A DNA stretch of 64,000 bases from Lentzea aerocolonigenes (GTDB lineage: Bacteria; Actinomycetota; Actinomycetes; Mycobacteriales; Pseudonocardiaceae), in NCBI RefSeq assembly GCF_000955955.1, contig NZ_JYJG01000001.1, forward strand, positions 1 to 64,000. Reading direction: 5' to 3'. A program made the translations under genes and the position numbers. This document shows positions 42,949-53,696 of the stretch, one piece after another; the stretch's first letter is position 1; each line of letters opens with the position of its first letter. The notes below the pieces were generated by a model, which worked only from the letters and a program-made list of their open reading frames with translations, did no database searches and was not told the DNA's origin.

Positions 42949-43720
42949 GCAGGTCGCGGTGTTCGAGTGTCCACAGCGCGGCCCGTGACTGCCACGCCAG
43001 GGTCCAGAGCCCGTCGGCGTCGCGGGACTCGCGGGTGAAGCCCTGAATGCGGGCGTACCAGCCGTTGTCGGTGATCACGAACCGCAGGATCCGGTCGACG
43101 AGATCCGCGCGGGCGTTCTGCGGCAGGCCGTAGCCGTCGAGGAACGACCGGAACCACTCGGCGCGGGTCTCGGCCGCCGGGAGTCCGATGCGCTCGGCCA
43201 CGTCGTCGTCGAACAGTTGCGCGCAGTACCAACCGGTGACCGCGACCTCGTCGAGCGGGTCGACCGGGCCGGCGTACTCCCAGCCGATGAGTCCAGCCGG
43301 GCGCTCGTCGCGGAACACGACGTGCCAGGGCGCGATGTTGCCGTGGCTGATGACAGCGTCGTCCGTGCGGCTGCGCAAAGACCACGGCATCCACCGCGCG
43401 TCCGGTGGCGGCGTGAACGAGCGGCTCACCGTATGCAGTCGACGAAGCAGTGCTCCGACCTCGTGCAGCGCGTATACCGGATCCGGCCACACGCATTCGG
43501 CATACAGGATCCCGGGAAGCCAAGTCAGGACCTCGTCGCCGGCGTCGTCGAACCCCGAGCCGACCACTCGCGGCGCGGCCTCGAAGCCCTCGGCCTCCAG
43601 GTGACGCAGGAACGCGTGGACCGTCGGCGTCCACGGTTGTGCCGGGTGCGTGACCGTCGACCCGTGACGCGCGGCGGGATTGGTGTGGTTCAGGTCCGCG
43701 ACGCGGTCGTACGGCTGCAT
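42935..43720 (-). CDS. Aminoglycoside phosphotransferase-like protein, probable pseudokinase
   Basis: This 261-aa protein has the APH/choline kinase fold ([30 protein letters not shown]), but the catalytic loop reads [13 protein letters not shown], with Asn in place of the catalytic Asp of HGD. The metal-binding Asp of the IDF/IDW motif is replaced by Gly ([13 protein letters not shown]). Phosphotransfer is therefore unlikely by the usual mechanism. The fold may serve binding or regulation. The ATG is 6 nt after TATGTT. It lies downstream of the aceE terminator on the same strand. Confidence 0.78.
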   Translation of the reverse strand: MQPYDRVADLNHTNPAARHGSTVTHPAQPWTPTVHAFLRHLEAEGFEAAPRVVGSGFDDAGDEVLTWLPGILYAECVWPDPVYALHEVGALLRRLHTVSRSFTPPPDARWMPWSLRSRTDDAVISHGNIAPWHVVFRDERPAGLIGWEYAGPVDPLDEVAVTGWYCAQLFDDDVAERIGLPAAETRAEWFRSFLDGYGLPQNARADLVDRILRFVITDNGWYARIQGFTRESRDADGLWTLAWQSRAALWTLEHRDLLTPP

Positions 43721-43736
43721 GACGGCAACATAGGGC

Positions 43737-43770
43737 GAAGGGCCGCCCCGCGACTGCGGAACGGCCCTTC
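43737..43770 (-). terminator. Terminator hairpin of aceE
   Basis: GAAGGGCCG (43737-43745) pairs perfectly with CGGCCCTTC (43762-43770) around a 16-nt loop, 15 nt beyond the aceE stop codon. Confidence 0.7.
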
Positions 43771-43785
43771 AGAGGGTTCTGGTGC

Positions 43786-46545
<2,760 letters not shown>

Positions 46546-46865
46546 GGTGTCTCCTCGGCTTCGTTGGCGGTACTCGCGCTGGCTCGGCAGACCGTGCCAC
46601 GCGCTCCTATCGTTGTCCTTGCGCGACGACTTCGTCACCGCTACTGATCGGTAGTTCTGGATCGTGTCGCTCACGCGCGCGCGATAAGAGGTATGTAGAG
46701 CGTGCCTCATGCCAGTCTAGGGATCTCCACAGGGGTCCCTGTTACGGCGTGTCACGTGGTCAACAGTTGCGCCGGAGGTAGCTGACAGTGTTCGCTAGCC
46801 CGAGTAACGGACTCTGGCGGCAGTCTTAGGGCTGTCGCTCTTGCGTAGTTGGAGGAGTGAAAACC
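46546..46865. other. Divergent intergenic region between aceE and DUF3052 gene
   Basis: This 320-bp stretch holds the two opposing promoters. No gene is evident, although the aceE frame stays open through it. AGGGA...TCCCT (near 46722-46740) is the only symmetric sequence noticed and is weak. Ribosome sites GAGGAG (aceE) and GGAGGA (DUF3052) mark its ends. Confidence 0.4.
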
Positions 46866-47297
46866 GTGGTCGCCGCGGAAGACGCCGGCAAGATCGGCGT
46901 CGCCGAGAAGCTCGGGATCGAATCAGGCATGGTCGTCCAGGAGCTCGGCTGGGACGAGGATGTCGACGACAACCTCCGTGCCGCCGTCGAAGAGCAGATC
47001 GGCGGTGACATCCTCGACGAGGACGCCGACGAGACCGTGAGCATCGTGCTGCTCTGGTGGCGGGAGGACGACGGTGACCTGGTCGACGCTCTGCTCGAAG
47101 CAACCGGCGTGCTCGCCGAGGACGGCGTGATCTGGGTTCTCACCCCGAAGACCGGCCGCCCCGGCCACGTGGAGCCTTCGGACATCGCGGAGGCCGTGCC
47201 CACCGCGGGCCTCTCGCAGACGTCGAACATCAGCGTGGCGGACGACTGGGCCGGCACCCGTCTGGTGTGGCCGAAGTCCGCCAAGGTCAAGCGCTGA
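46866..47297 (+). CDS. DUF3052 family protein
   Basis: This 143-aa acidic protein is conserved in actinobacteria beside aceE. It shows AEKLGIESGMVVQELGWDEDVDDNLRAAVEEQIG and IVLLWWREDDGDLVDALLEATGVLAEDGVIWVLTPKTGRPGHV. The function is not established. GTG 46866 has GGAGGA at 9 nt; the GTG three codons earlier (46857) is only 1 nt from that site and is less likely. It precedes the peroxiredoxin gene by 86 bp on the same strand. Confidence 0.9.
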   Translation: MVAAEDAGKIGVAEKLGIESGMVVQELGWDEDVDDNLRAAVEEQIGGDILDEDADETVSIVLLWWREDDGDLVDALLEATGVLAEDGVIWVLTPKTGRPGHVEPSDIAEAVPTAGLSQTSNISVADDWAGTRLVWPKSAKVKR

Positions 47298-47383
47298 GCC
47301 TCTTTCGGCTGACATAGGGTTGATCCACGGGTGGTTCGTCTCGCCCGTGGGTTCGTCCTGGTCAACCTTTCGAGGGGTCTTGC

Positions 47384-47845
47384 ATGGCGGTCGTCGGTTC
47401 CGAAGCACCGGACTTCACGCTCAACGACTACAACAAGCAGCCTGTGACGCTGTCGTCGTTCCGCGGCACGAAGAACGTGCTCCTGGTCTTCTACCCGTTC
47501 GCGTTCAGCGGCATCTGCAGTGGCGAGCTGTGCCAGCTGCGCGACGAGCTCTCGGCGTACGAGGACGAGGGCGTCCAGGTGCTGGGCGTGTCGGTGGACA
47601 CCCCGTTCGCCCTGAAGGCGTGGGCGAACCAGGAGGGCTTCGGGTTCCCGCTGCTGTCCGACTTCTGGCCGCACGGGGCTGTCGCGCAGGCGTACGGCGT
47701 GTTCAACTCGACTGCGGGGATGGCGCTGCGGGGGACGTTCCTGATCGATGTCTCCGGTGTGGTGCGGTTCGCTGAGGTGAACGCTCCGGGTGAGGCCCGG
47801 GATCAGGACGCCTGGAAGAAGGCCGTGGCGTCGCTTACGGCATGA
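47384..47845 (+). CDS. ahpE: AhpE-type 1-Cys peroxiredoxin
   Basis: This 153-aa peroxiredoxin reduces hydroperoxides. The peroxidatic Cys lies in FAFSGICSGELCQLRDEL, near residue 46 with a second Cys four residues later; GSEAPDFTLNDYNKQPVTLSSFRG and the later Arg (LRGTFLID) complete the active site. Sequence and length fit actinobacterial AhpE. GAGGGG lies 6 nt before the ATG. The neighbourhood aceE-DUF3052-ahpE matches what I recall from Streptomyces. A tRNA gene follows in 35 bp. Confidence 0.92.
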   Translation: MAVVGSEAPDFTLNDYNKQPVTLSSFRGTKNVLLVFYPFAFSGICSGELCQLRDELSAYEDEGVQVLGVSVDTPFALKAWANQEGFGFPLLSDFWPHGAVAQAYGVFNSTAGMALRGTFLIDVSGVVRFAEVNAPGEARDQDAWKKAVASLTA

Positions 47846-47880
47846 TGTAGCTGTACCCCGTGCGCTTGGCGCGCGGGTTG

Positions 47881-47952
47881 GGGCGTGTAGCTCAGCGGAA
47901 GAGCACTCGGTTTACACCCGAGCGGTCGCAGGTTCGATCCCTGTCGCGCCCA
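47881..47952 (+). tRNA. tRNA-Val (anticodon UAC)
   Basis: This 72-nt cloverleaf has acceptor stem GGGCGTG pairing with CGCGCCC (one G-T pair), D arm AGCTCAGCGGAAGAGC, anticodon stem ACTCGG/CCGAG with loop TTTACAC (anticodon TAC), and T arm GCAGGTTCGATCCCTGT. The discriminator base is A and CCA is not encoded. UAC reads GUA-type valine codons. Confidence 0.95.
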
Positions 47953-47960
47953 CGGCCTCT

Positions 47961-48034
47961 GGCCGACCCTGCTCAGCGGCTTCGCCACTTTCGCCGGGTC
48001 GGCCGTTGTCATGTTGGGGGGCCGAGCCCCCCAA
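47961..48034 (+). terminator. Two hairpins after tRNA-Val
   Basis: GGCCGACCC (47961-47969) pairs with GGGTCGGCC (47996-48004), then TTGGGGGGC (48014-48022) pairs with GCCCCCCAA (48026-48034), loop 3 nt. Both are perfect 9-bp stems directly downstream of the tRNA and probably terminate it. The second resembles a C/G-run hairpin I recall as common in related genomes. Confidence 0.65.
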
Positions 48035-48122
48035 GCCCCCCACGGTGCGGTTGGTTCCGACCCAGCGTGGCTGGTGTGAAAGGGCTTCGACTAAGCCCAC
48101 TGGCCAGCCCATGGCCCCTTGG

Positions 48123-48593
48123 TCAGCTGTCCAGGACGTGCGCGAGGAGCATGGTGGCCGGGCCGAAGCCGGCTCGTCGGTAGAACGGCACTGAGCGGTC
48201 ACTCGGCGACAGGACGATCCGGGCGCAGCGCCGGTCGCGGGCGTGCGCGATGGCTGCATCGAGCAGGGTGGTTCCGATGCCGCGGTTGCGGTGAGCGGTG
48301 AGCACGAACGCGTTGCCCAAGTAGGCCCATCGGCTGGCTGGCCGTCCTGGTTTGGGCATCCGTTCGAACAGGGCGAGGTTCATCATGCCGATGGCTTCGC
48401 CGTCGAGCTCGGCCACGAACGTCGTCCGGCGTGGCGCTTCCGCGGCGTACCACTGAGCGAAGTCTTCCTCGAAGAGATCGTCCTCGATCGGATGTCCTGC
48501 CTGTTCTTCTGACCACGCTCGCCGCAAGGTCGCCAGCGCCGTGGCGTCGCGTTCGTCAGTCTGCCGAATCGACACCGTGTACGGAGATGTCAT
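48123..48593 (-). CDS. GNAT family N-acetyltransferase
   Basis: This 156-aa acetyltransferase is a complete GNAT fold: IRQTDERDATALATLRRAW, EGLDGEAIGMMNL-type strand (VAELDGEAIGMMNLALF), and acetyl-CoA loop VLTAHRNRGIGTTLLDAAIAHARDR, then VPFYRRAGFG. The substrate is unknown. The ATG at 48593 has GGAG about 9 nt upstream. It stands alone between the tRNA and a broken gene. Confidence 0.88.
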   Translation of the reverse strand: MTSPYTVSIRQTDERDATALATLRRAWSEEQAGHPIEDDLFEEDFAQWYAAEAPRRTTFVAELDGEAIGMMNLALFERMPKPGRPASRWAYLGNAFVLTAHRNRGIGTTLLDAAIAHARDRRCARIVLSPSDRSVPFYRRAGFGPATMLLAHVLDS

Positions 48594-48708
48594 GGTCCGA
48601 TGCTCCTGGGGTTTTCTTCGTTGCCTTGTTGCTGATCGCTGTTCCGGCGGCTGACGTCGGCCGAGTATGCGGTCCGGTCGACGGCGGAGTGGTTGCGGGA
48701 TGCATGGG

Positions 48709-49223
48709 TCAGCGTGATCGTTGCCGTCGATCGGCTCCGTAGGCATCTGTGTGTTTGTGGGCCACTTCTGCGGCTGGCGGGGCTGGCCAGCTCTGGACCA
48801 GGTAGAACTCCACCGGTTCGCTGGTTGTCAGGTCGACGGCACGTTCTCAGGACCGTCGCTGCCGAGGCCGCTGACGACCACGTGGCCCTCCGTGGTGGCT
48901 TCCAGACTGATTTCCACCACCTCCTCCCAGGCGCCGACGTCGATAGCCGGTGCCTCGCGGTGGACCTCGCCTCGGATCCAGACGTTGCCGGTGTGGATTC
49001 CTGTTCGGATGAAAGCGACTCCCGGCGTGGTCACGACGAGTCCGTTGGTGGTCGCCCGAGGTACGGACATGAACGCGCCGGCGTCCGACACCAGGAATGT
49101 GTGGTACTCGGCGTGCACGAGCCCCTCTCCGGCCGCGATGGGCTTGCTCACGCGTTGACCGTGGCACAAGGTCCCCTCGAGAGGTGGGCGATCACCGTGA
49201 GTGGCCGTGGGAACACCGGTCAC
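48709..49223 (-). pseudogene. Frameshifted gene for a conserved actinobacterial hypothetical protein
   Basis: The first part (131 codons, stop at 48828) reads AEYHTFLVSDAGAFMSVPRATTNGLVVTTPGVAFIRTGIHTGNVWIRG, then WEEVVEISLEATTEGHVVVSGLG, and stops early. In the next frame, from about 48840 to 48709, the sequence continues RAVDLTTSEPVEFYLVQSWPAPPA, which is the usual C-terminus of this family (…EPVxxYLLQxWPAPP). The segment normally between them (a 'YRVRxHARGRD' strand) is absent, so a deletion with frameshift is likely, not only a sequencing slip. The family match is from memory. The start is uncertain: GTG 49223 or GTG 49151. Confidence 0.55.
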
Positions 49224-49308
49224 GATCTGGAACGGGCCGGGGTGGTGCCGTATTTTGTACGAGTTGTCGGGGACGTTTGGGCCCGCCTCCTCCTAAGGAC
49301 GACTACCT

Positions 49309-49680
49309 GTGAAGCGCAAGGGCAAGGCCGCGAAGCCCGTTCCCACCACCGTCACGCAGGAGCAGATCAAGCTGCTCGCCCTGGCCGAGCAGGGTGGCGT
49401 GCACCGCGGGGCCACCAGCTGGTACCTGGAGCACCGGCCAGCCAAGCAGTGGGACGCCGAGGACCTGGAGATCCTGCAGCGGCGTCACTGGATCACGTGG
49501 GAGCGGCCGGATCGGGCCATGGACCACGGGATGGCCGCTCCCGTCGACATCACGCCGGAGGGGCGGGCGGCGTTGCAGCATCATCTGCCGGGGTGGGTGC
49601 ACGGGCGCAAGGCGATTGCCGCGCCGCCGCCGAGGATGCCCGCGGTCGAGACGATCAAGGTGCTCGACGCGCTCCAGTGA
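49309..49680 (+). CDS. Hypothetical protein
   Basis: This 123-aa basic protein (GTG start, AAGGA about 10 nt upstream) has no family I recognise. It starts MKRKGKAAKPVPTTVTQEQIKLLALAEQGG and contains WDAEDLEILQRRHWITWERPDRAMDHG and DITPEGRAALQHHLPGW, a pattern resembling a winged-helix fold (helix-helix-strand with a DITPEGRAAL wing as in MarR-like proteins), but too short to assign. No membrane segment. The P450 gene follows after 74 bp. Confidence 0.7.
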   Translation: MKRKGKAAKPVPTTVTQEQIKLLALAEQGGVHRGATSWYLEHRPAKQWDAEDLEILQRRHWITWERPDRAMDHGMAAPVDITPEGRAALQHHLPGWVHGRKAIAAPPPRMPAVETIKVLDALQ

Positions 49681-49754
49681 TCGGGACGGCTGGTTGACCT
49701 CCGCCTGGATCAGGGTAGAAACGATCTGGGGGACTCTTCTGAGGGGGCAGAGCC

Positions 49755-50951
49755 ATGTCTGACGGGTTGGCCGGCGGCGAGTTGCGCGCGCGGGAGCATC
49801 ATCGGATCGAGGACGACGCACGAGCAGCAGGACCATTGCACGACGCGACACGGCCTGACGGTGTGCGCGTCAAGGTGGTCACAGTGGGGCTCGAGCTCAC
49901 ACGCAAGCTCCTGGCGGACAAGCGTTTGTCGAAGGACAGCGCCGCGCTCGAACGGGAGTTCCAGCGACAGCTGGCGGAACAAGGCAGCTCGACGGAGCTC
50001 GGCGGGCTGTTCGGGCCGAGCATGCTCAACAGCGACAACCCGAAGCACGCACGGTTGCGCGGGCTCGCCGTCAAGGCGTTCAACGCCGAAGCGGTGCAGC
50101 GGCTCGCACCCCGCATCGAGGAGATCGCCGCGGACCTCCTGGACGGGCTGCCGGTCGGCGAGGAGATCGACCTCGTCGAGGCACTGGCCGTGCCGATGCC
50201 CATGCGCGTCATCGGTGAGGTTCTCGGCGTGCCCGCCAAGGACGGCGCCCAAGTGCGCACGTTGATCGAGTCGCTGATGTCGATGGATCCCGAGGTGTCG
50301 CTGCCGGCGAGCGGCGCCCTCGCCGGTTATTTCCACGGCCTGCTGACGGGCGACGAGCTCGACGAGGGCTCGCTGTTCGGCGCGATGGTCAAGGCCGACG
50401 ACAACGGCGACCACCTCACCAACGACGAGCTCATGGCGATGGCCTTCCTGCTCGTCATCGCGGGCCACGAGACCACGGCCGCGCTCATCACGAACGTCGT
50501 GCACGACGCGTTGGACAACGAACTGTGGGAGAAGGCCGCCGCCGACCCGGACCTCGTGCCGCTGCTCGTCGAGGAGACGCTGCGGCACAACTCGCCGGTC
50601 CGCAACGCCACGCACCGCATCACCACGGAGGCGCTGGAGATCGACGGCGTCGCGGTGCCGGAGAACACGCTGCTGCTGATCAACCTCGGCTCCGCGGGAC
50701 GGTGCCCGGTCGCCCACGAGGACGCCTCGCAGTACCGGATCGACCGCTCCACGACGGCGCACGTGGCGTTCGGGCACGGACCGCACTTCTGCCTCGGGTC
50801 GGTGCTCGCGCGCCTGGAGACCGAGATCGTGCTGCGCGAGCTCACCCGCCGGTTCCCGCGCACCACCTACTCCGGCGACGAGCAGCCGAAGGTCACCGAC
50901 AACGACATCATGGCCAGCTCGAAAACCCTTCCGGTCGTGCTGAGGGGCTGA
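49755..50951 (+). CDS. Cytochrome P450
   Basis: This 398-aa bacterial class I P450 has the I-helix oxygen motif LLVIAGHETTAALI, the K-helix ExxR in LVEETLRHNSPVRN, and the haem-binding loop FGHGPHFCLGSVLARLE with the Cys thiolate. The Arg-containing 'PERF' stretch is modified (HEDASQYRIDRST). It probably needs ferredoxin partners encoded elsewhere; none are adjacent. The substrate is unknown. The ATG has GAGGGGG about 9 nt upstream. A GNAT gene follows after 15 bp. Confidence 0.92.
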   Translation: MSDGLAGGELRAREHHRIEDDARAAGPLHDATRPDGVRVKVVTVGLELTRKLLADKRLSKDSAALEREFQRQLAEQGSSTELGGLFGPSMLNSDNPKHARLRGLAVKAFNAEAVQRLAPRIEEIAADLLDGLPVGEEIDLVEALAVPMPMRVIGEVLGVPAKDGAQVRTLIESLMSMDPEVSLPASGALAGYFHGLLTGDELDEGSLFGAMVKADDNGDHLTNDELMAMAFLLVIAGHETTAALITNVVHDALDNELWEKAAADPDLVPLLVEETLRHNSPVRNATHRITTEALEIDGVAVPENTLLLINLGSAGRCPVAHEDASQYRIDRSTTAHVAFGHGPHFCLGSVLARLETEIVLRELTRRFPRTTYSGDEQPKVTDNDIMASSKTLPVVLRG

Positions 50952-50966
50952 CTTAGGCTGGTCCTC

Positions 50967-51434
50967 ATGGAGATCATCCGAGGGGGACGGGACCACGTCG
51001 ACACGGCCGCGCTCATCTGGGCGCACGCGGTGACCGTCAGAGACGGTTACGACGCGGTTCCGTCTCTTGAGGAGGCACGTCCCGGCATCGAGAAGGCACT
51101 CGCGAACGAACCTTCGCTGTTGCTGCTGGCGGTCGAAGACGGTGCGGCGGTGGGCTTTCTGGCCGGCGGTCCACAAGAGACCGGAACGGCGTACATCAAC
51201 TACGTCGGCGTGCACCCCGACGCGTGGGGCAGGCGCGTCGGCGAGGCACTGCTGCGCGCGTTGCCGGATGCGTTGAGCGAGCGCGGGTACACGGCCGCGG
51301 AGTTGTTGGTCTACGTCGACAACACGCGTGGCGTACGCCTGTACGAGCGCCTCGGATGGATCAAGGTCGGCGACCCGGCGCCGCATCCGCGCAACGGCCG
51401 AGTGGAGCAGCGCTACTCATTCCTTGTTGCATAA
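50967..51434 (+). CDS. GNAT family N-acetyltransferase
   Basis: This 155-aa acetyltransferase has EDGAAVGFLAGG, TAYINYVGVHPDAWGRRVGEALLRALPDAL (acetyl-CoA loop) and VYVDNTRGVRLYERLGWIKVGD, the standard GNAT order. The ATG lies 7 nt after TAGGCT, so it probably has its own leaderless promoter despite the 15-bp spacing from the P450 gene. The substrate is unknown. Confidence 0.88.
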   Translation: MEIIRGGRDHVDTAALIWAHAVTVRDGYDAVPSLEEARPGIEKALANEPSLLLLAVEDGAAVGFLAGGPQETGTAYINYVGVHPDAWGRRVGEALLRALPDALSERGYTAAELLVYVDNTRGVRLYERLGWIKVGDPAPHPRNGRVEQRYSFLVA

Positions 51435-51538
51435 CGCATACAAGCGCCCCGAACCGTTCAGCGGGGGATTAGGGGATCAACCCCAATGCGGCTGACCAGG
51501 GCTATCCCCGAGTCCATTTGAGACGTAACTTTTGTTCC

Positions 51539-51832
51539 ATGTCAGTGCGCACCTTCGCCGTCGTGGTCGGTCTCGCGTTCCTGCTCGGTGGAGGTGCGAT
51601 CTTGTTGGTGATGCTGGCCGTCGAAGCGCCCAGCGGGTCGCTCGTCCCGTGCGGCAACGGTCTGGGCTTCGGATTCGACGAGCCGGCGGTCTCCGCGGTC
51701 AGTCCGGCCTATGTGGACATCTGCGCCGATTTGAGGCATCGCAGACTGCTCTGGGCGTTGCCCGTGATCGCGGTGGGTGCACTACTGCTGATCGGCTCTT
51801 TGGTCTCTTCCCGCAACGCTACTCGCCGGTAA
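51539..51832 (+). CDS. Small two-helix membrane protein
   Basis: This 97-aa protein has helices FAVVVGLAFLLGGGAILLVML and LLWALPVIAVGALLLIGSL flanking an outer loop with two cysteines (VPCGNGLG and DICADL) that could form a disulfide. I do not recognise the family. It ends 9 nt before the next gene. Confidence 0.68.
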   Translation: MSVRTFAVVVGLAFLLGGGAILLVMLAVEAPSGSLVPCGNGLGFGFDEPAVSAVSPAYVDICADLRHRRLLWALPVIAVGALLLIGSLVSSRNATRR

Positions 51833-51841
51833 GGTCGCGGC

Positions 51842-52867
51842 ATGACGTGGATGGTCTACGGCGCCAACGGCTACACCGGACGCCTCATCGCGGAGCTCGC
51901 GGTCAAGCGCGGCGAACGGCCGATCCTCGCGGGTCGCTCGAAGGAGAAGGTCGAGCCGATCGCGGACGCTCTGGGCCTCGAGCACCGGGCGTTCGACCTC
52001 GGTGAGGCGAAGGCCCACCTGGAGGACGTCGACGCCGTCGTGCACTGCGCCGGCCCGTTCGCCCACACCTCGGCGGCGATGGTCGACGCCTGCCTCGAGA
52101 CCCGCACGCACTACCTGGACATCACCGGCGAGATCGACGTCTTCGAGTCGATCGGCCAACGTGACATCGACGCGCGCAAGACCGGCATCGTGCTGTTGCC
52201 CGGCGCCGGGTTCGACGTCGTCCCGACCGACTGCCTCGCCGCGATCCTGTCCAGCGCGCTGCCCACCGCCACGCACCTCGACCTCGCGTTCGTCGTCGGG
52301 GGAGGGGCGAGCGCGGGCACCACCAAGACGTCCGTCGAGGCCGCCGCCGTCGGTGGCCGCATCCGCGAGGACGGCGAGCTGAAGAGCGTCCGCATCGGAC
52401 ATCGCCGCCGCACCGCCTACTTCCGCTCCGGTCCGCGCGAGGTGGGCAGTATCCCGTGGGGCGATGTGTCGACTGCATACCGTTCGACCGGCATCCCGAA
52501 CATCACGACGTTCACCACCGTTCCCGGCGTGCTCGGCCAGCTGCAGCAGGTGTTCGCGCCCGTGCTGCAGACGCCGCTCGTGCAGAACGTCGCCAAGACC
52601 GTCGCCGGCAAGGTCAAGGGACCCGACGAGCGCAAGCGCGCCAACACCAGGGCCGAGGTGTTCGGCGAGGCCTGGGACGCCAAGACCAAGGTCGAGTGCG
52701 CGATCACCACCCCGAACGCCTACAGCCTCACCGCCGACTCCGTGCTGCGCGCCATCGGCAAGATCAACGGCGTCGCGCCCGGCTCGCACACGCCGTCGAG
52801 CGCGTTCGGCGCCGACTTCGTGCGTGAGCTCGACGGTGTGAACGCGAGCGACATCCGCTTCAGCTGA
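51842..52867 (+). CDS. Saccharopine dehydrogenase-like / trans-acting enoyl reductase family protein
   Basis: This 341-aa oxidoreductase-like protein has an N-terminal NAD(P) fold (MVYGANGYTGRLIAELAVKRG, ILAGRSKEKV) and AVVHCAGPFAHTSAAMVDACLETRTHYLDITGEIDV, then GIVLLPGAGFDVVPTDCLAA. This is the pattern of the family that includes mycobacterial trans-acting enoyl reductase and saccharopine dehydrogenase-like proteins. The reaction is unknown. The ATG is 6 nt after TAAGGT. It is the last intact gene before the palindromic repeats at 52.88 kb. Confidence 0.85.
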   Translation: MTWMVYGANGYTGRLIAELAVKRGERPILAGRSKEKVEPIADALGLEHRAFDLGEAKAHLEDVDAVVHCAGPFAHTSAAMVDACLETRTHYLDITGEIDVFESIGQRDIDARKTGIVLLPGAGFDVVPTDCLAAILSSALPTATHLDLAFVVGGGASAGTTKTSVEAAAVGGRIREDGELKSVRIGHRRRTAYFRSGPREVGSIPWGDVSTAYRSTGIPNITTFTTVPGVLGQLQQVFAPVLQTPLVQNVAKTVAGKVKGPDERKRANTRAEVFGEAWDAKTKVECAITTPNAYSLTADSVLRAIGKINGVAPGSHTPSSAFGADFVRELDGVNASDIRFS

Positions 52868-52880
52868 TCCGCCGTTTACC

Positions 52881-52948
52881 CAGGTCAGCGTCACCAATAT
52901 ATTAGTTGTGCAAAAGACGTTTGCGGACGACCGCAACGTCTTTTGCAC
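52881..52948. repeat. Palindromic repeat element, copy A
   Basis: The copy begins with CAGGTCAGCG (52881-52890), then ACCAATATATTAG, then an imperfect 41-nt palindrome (52908-52948): GTGCAAAAGACGTTTGCGG against CCGCAACGTCTTTTGCAC with one bulged T. It shares CAGGTCAGCG and TTTGCGGACGA with copy B, and the ACCAATATATT half-site with copy C. The GTG of the EspG-like frame lies inside it. Confidence 0.7.
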
Positions 52949-53696
52949 AAGCGGGGAGGAGGCGCTGCACAGAGAGGGCGTGCGGGTCGACGACACCCTG
53001 GAAGCGCTGCGGGTGCTCGCGTTCGCGGACTTCGAGTGCTTCGGCTGGATCGCCTTCAACCGCGAGGACACCCCTGCCGGTCATCGCCGCCACTGTGCCG
53101 GGCGACACCGCGTTTTCGCGCTCCGGGACAACGGCTACGTGCGGATCCAGGCCCTGCACGGCGACCCGTCCGACACGCTCGCCTCGCACCTGCCGCCGCT
53201 CCCGCTCGGCCGCGGTGCCTCGATCAACGCCCGAGCCGAGGAAGCACCGAGCTCACGGGCGCTGGTCGAGCTGATGCAACGCCCGCGCACCGGCGCCGCG
53301 AAGCTCTACGCGGCGAGGCGCGACTGGTACGGACGGCGGCGGCGTTCGGAGTCGTTCGTCAGCATCATCGACTGCCCCGACGACCGCTGGCTGGTCGTCC
53401 GGTACGCCGTCAGCCGGGGCGAGCGGTGGATCCACGCCACGCCCGCGACGCGACCCATCGTCACCGAGTGGATCCGCCGCATCGCACGCAGGACTCGCCT
53501 TAGCAATGAGTCTTTTGCGGACGAAGTCCAAAGTCTCATTGCTAAGCAGCAGGTCAGCGAGTTGCGCCAAACCGATATATCAGTTCGAGTAGCTGATATA
53601 TCGGTTCGCGCGATTGAGGATATACTACGCGTAGGTGTAGTGAATGCTGAAGAATCAGGGGACAGCTGGCCGTATGTAGTAAACATAGGCGTATGA
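52908..53696 (+). pseudogene. Decayed EspG-like (ESX-secretion-associated) gene
   Basis: The 262-codon frame resembles the middle and C-terminal part of EspG family proteins: EALRVLAFADFECFGWIAFNRED, GYVRIQALHGDPSDTLASHLPPLPLGRGASINARAEE, RTGAAKLYAARRDWYGRRRRSESFVSIIDCPDDRWLVV. The N-terminal 55-60 residues of the family are missing and replaced by palindromic repeat A; the C-terminus runs through repeat B. Around 53080-53125 the expected sequence (PVIAATVPGDTAF) is found in the next frame, implying a +1 and a compensating -1 shift. EspG chaperones PE/PPE-like or WXG100 substrates; no ESX genes are present. Its nominal stop overlaps the next ATG. Confidence 0.5.
53499..53606. repeat. Palindromic repeat element, copy B
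   Basis: The first palindrome (53499-53546) has CTTAGCAATGAG pairing with CTCATTGCTAAG and a core TCTTTTGCGGACGAAGTCC. Then comes CAGGTCAGCG (53550-53559), then a perfect inverted repeat AACCGATATATCAG (53570-53583) / CTGATATATCGGTT (53593-53606) with a 9-nt spacer. Copy C repeats the segment CTTTTGxxGACGAAGTCCAAAG...ATTGCTAAG and CAGGTCAGCG in the same order. Confidence 0.75.

Noticed and set aside
46546..46710. N-terminal extension of aceE to 46710
   Set aside because: The frame is open but the added residues lack family similarity, while TTG 46545 has a good ribosome site.
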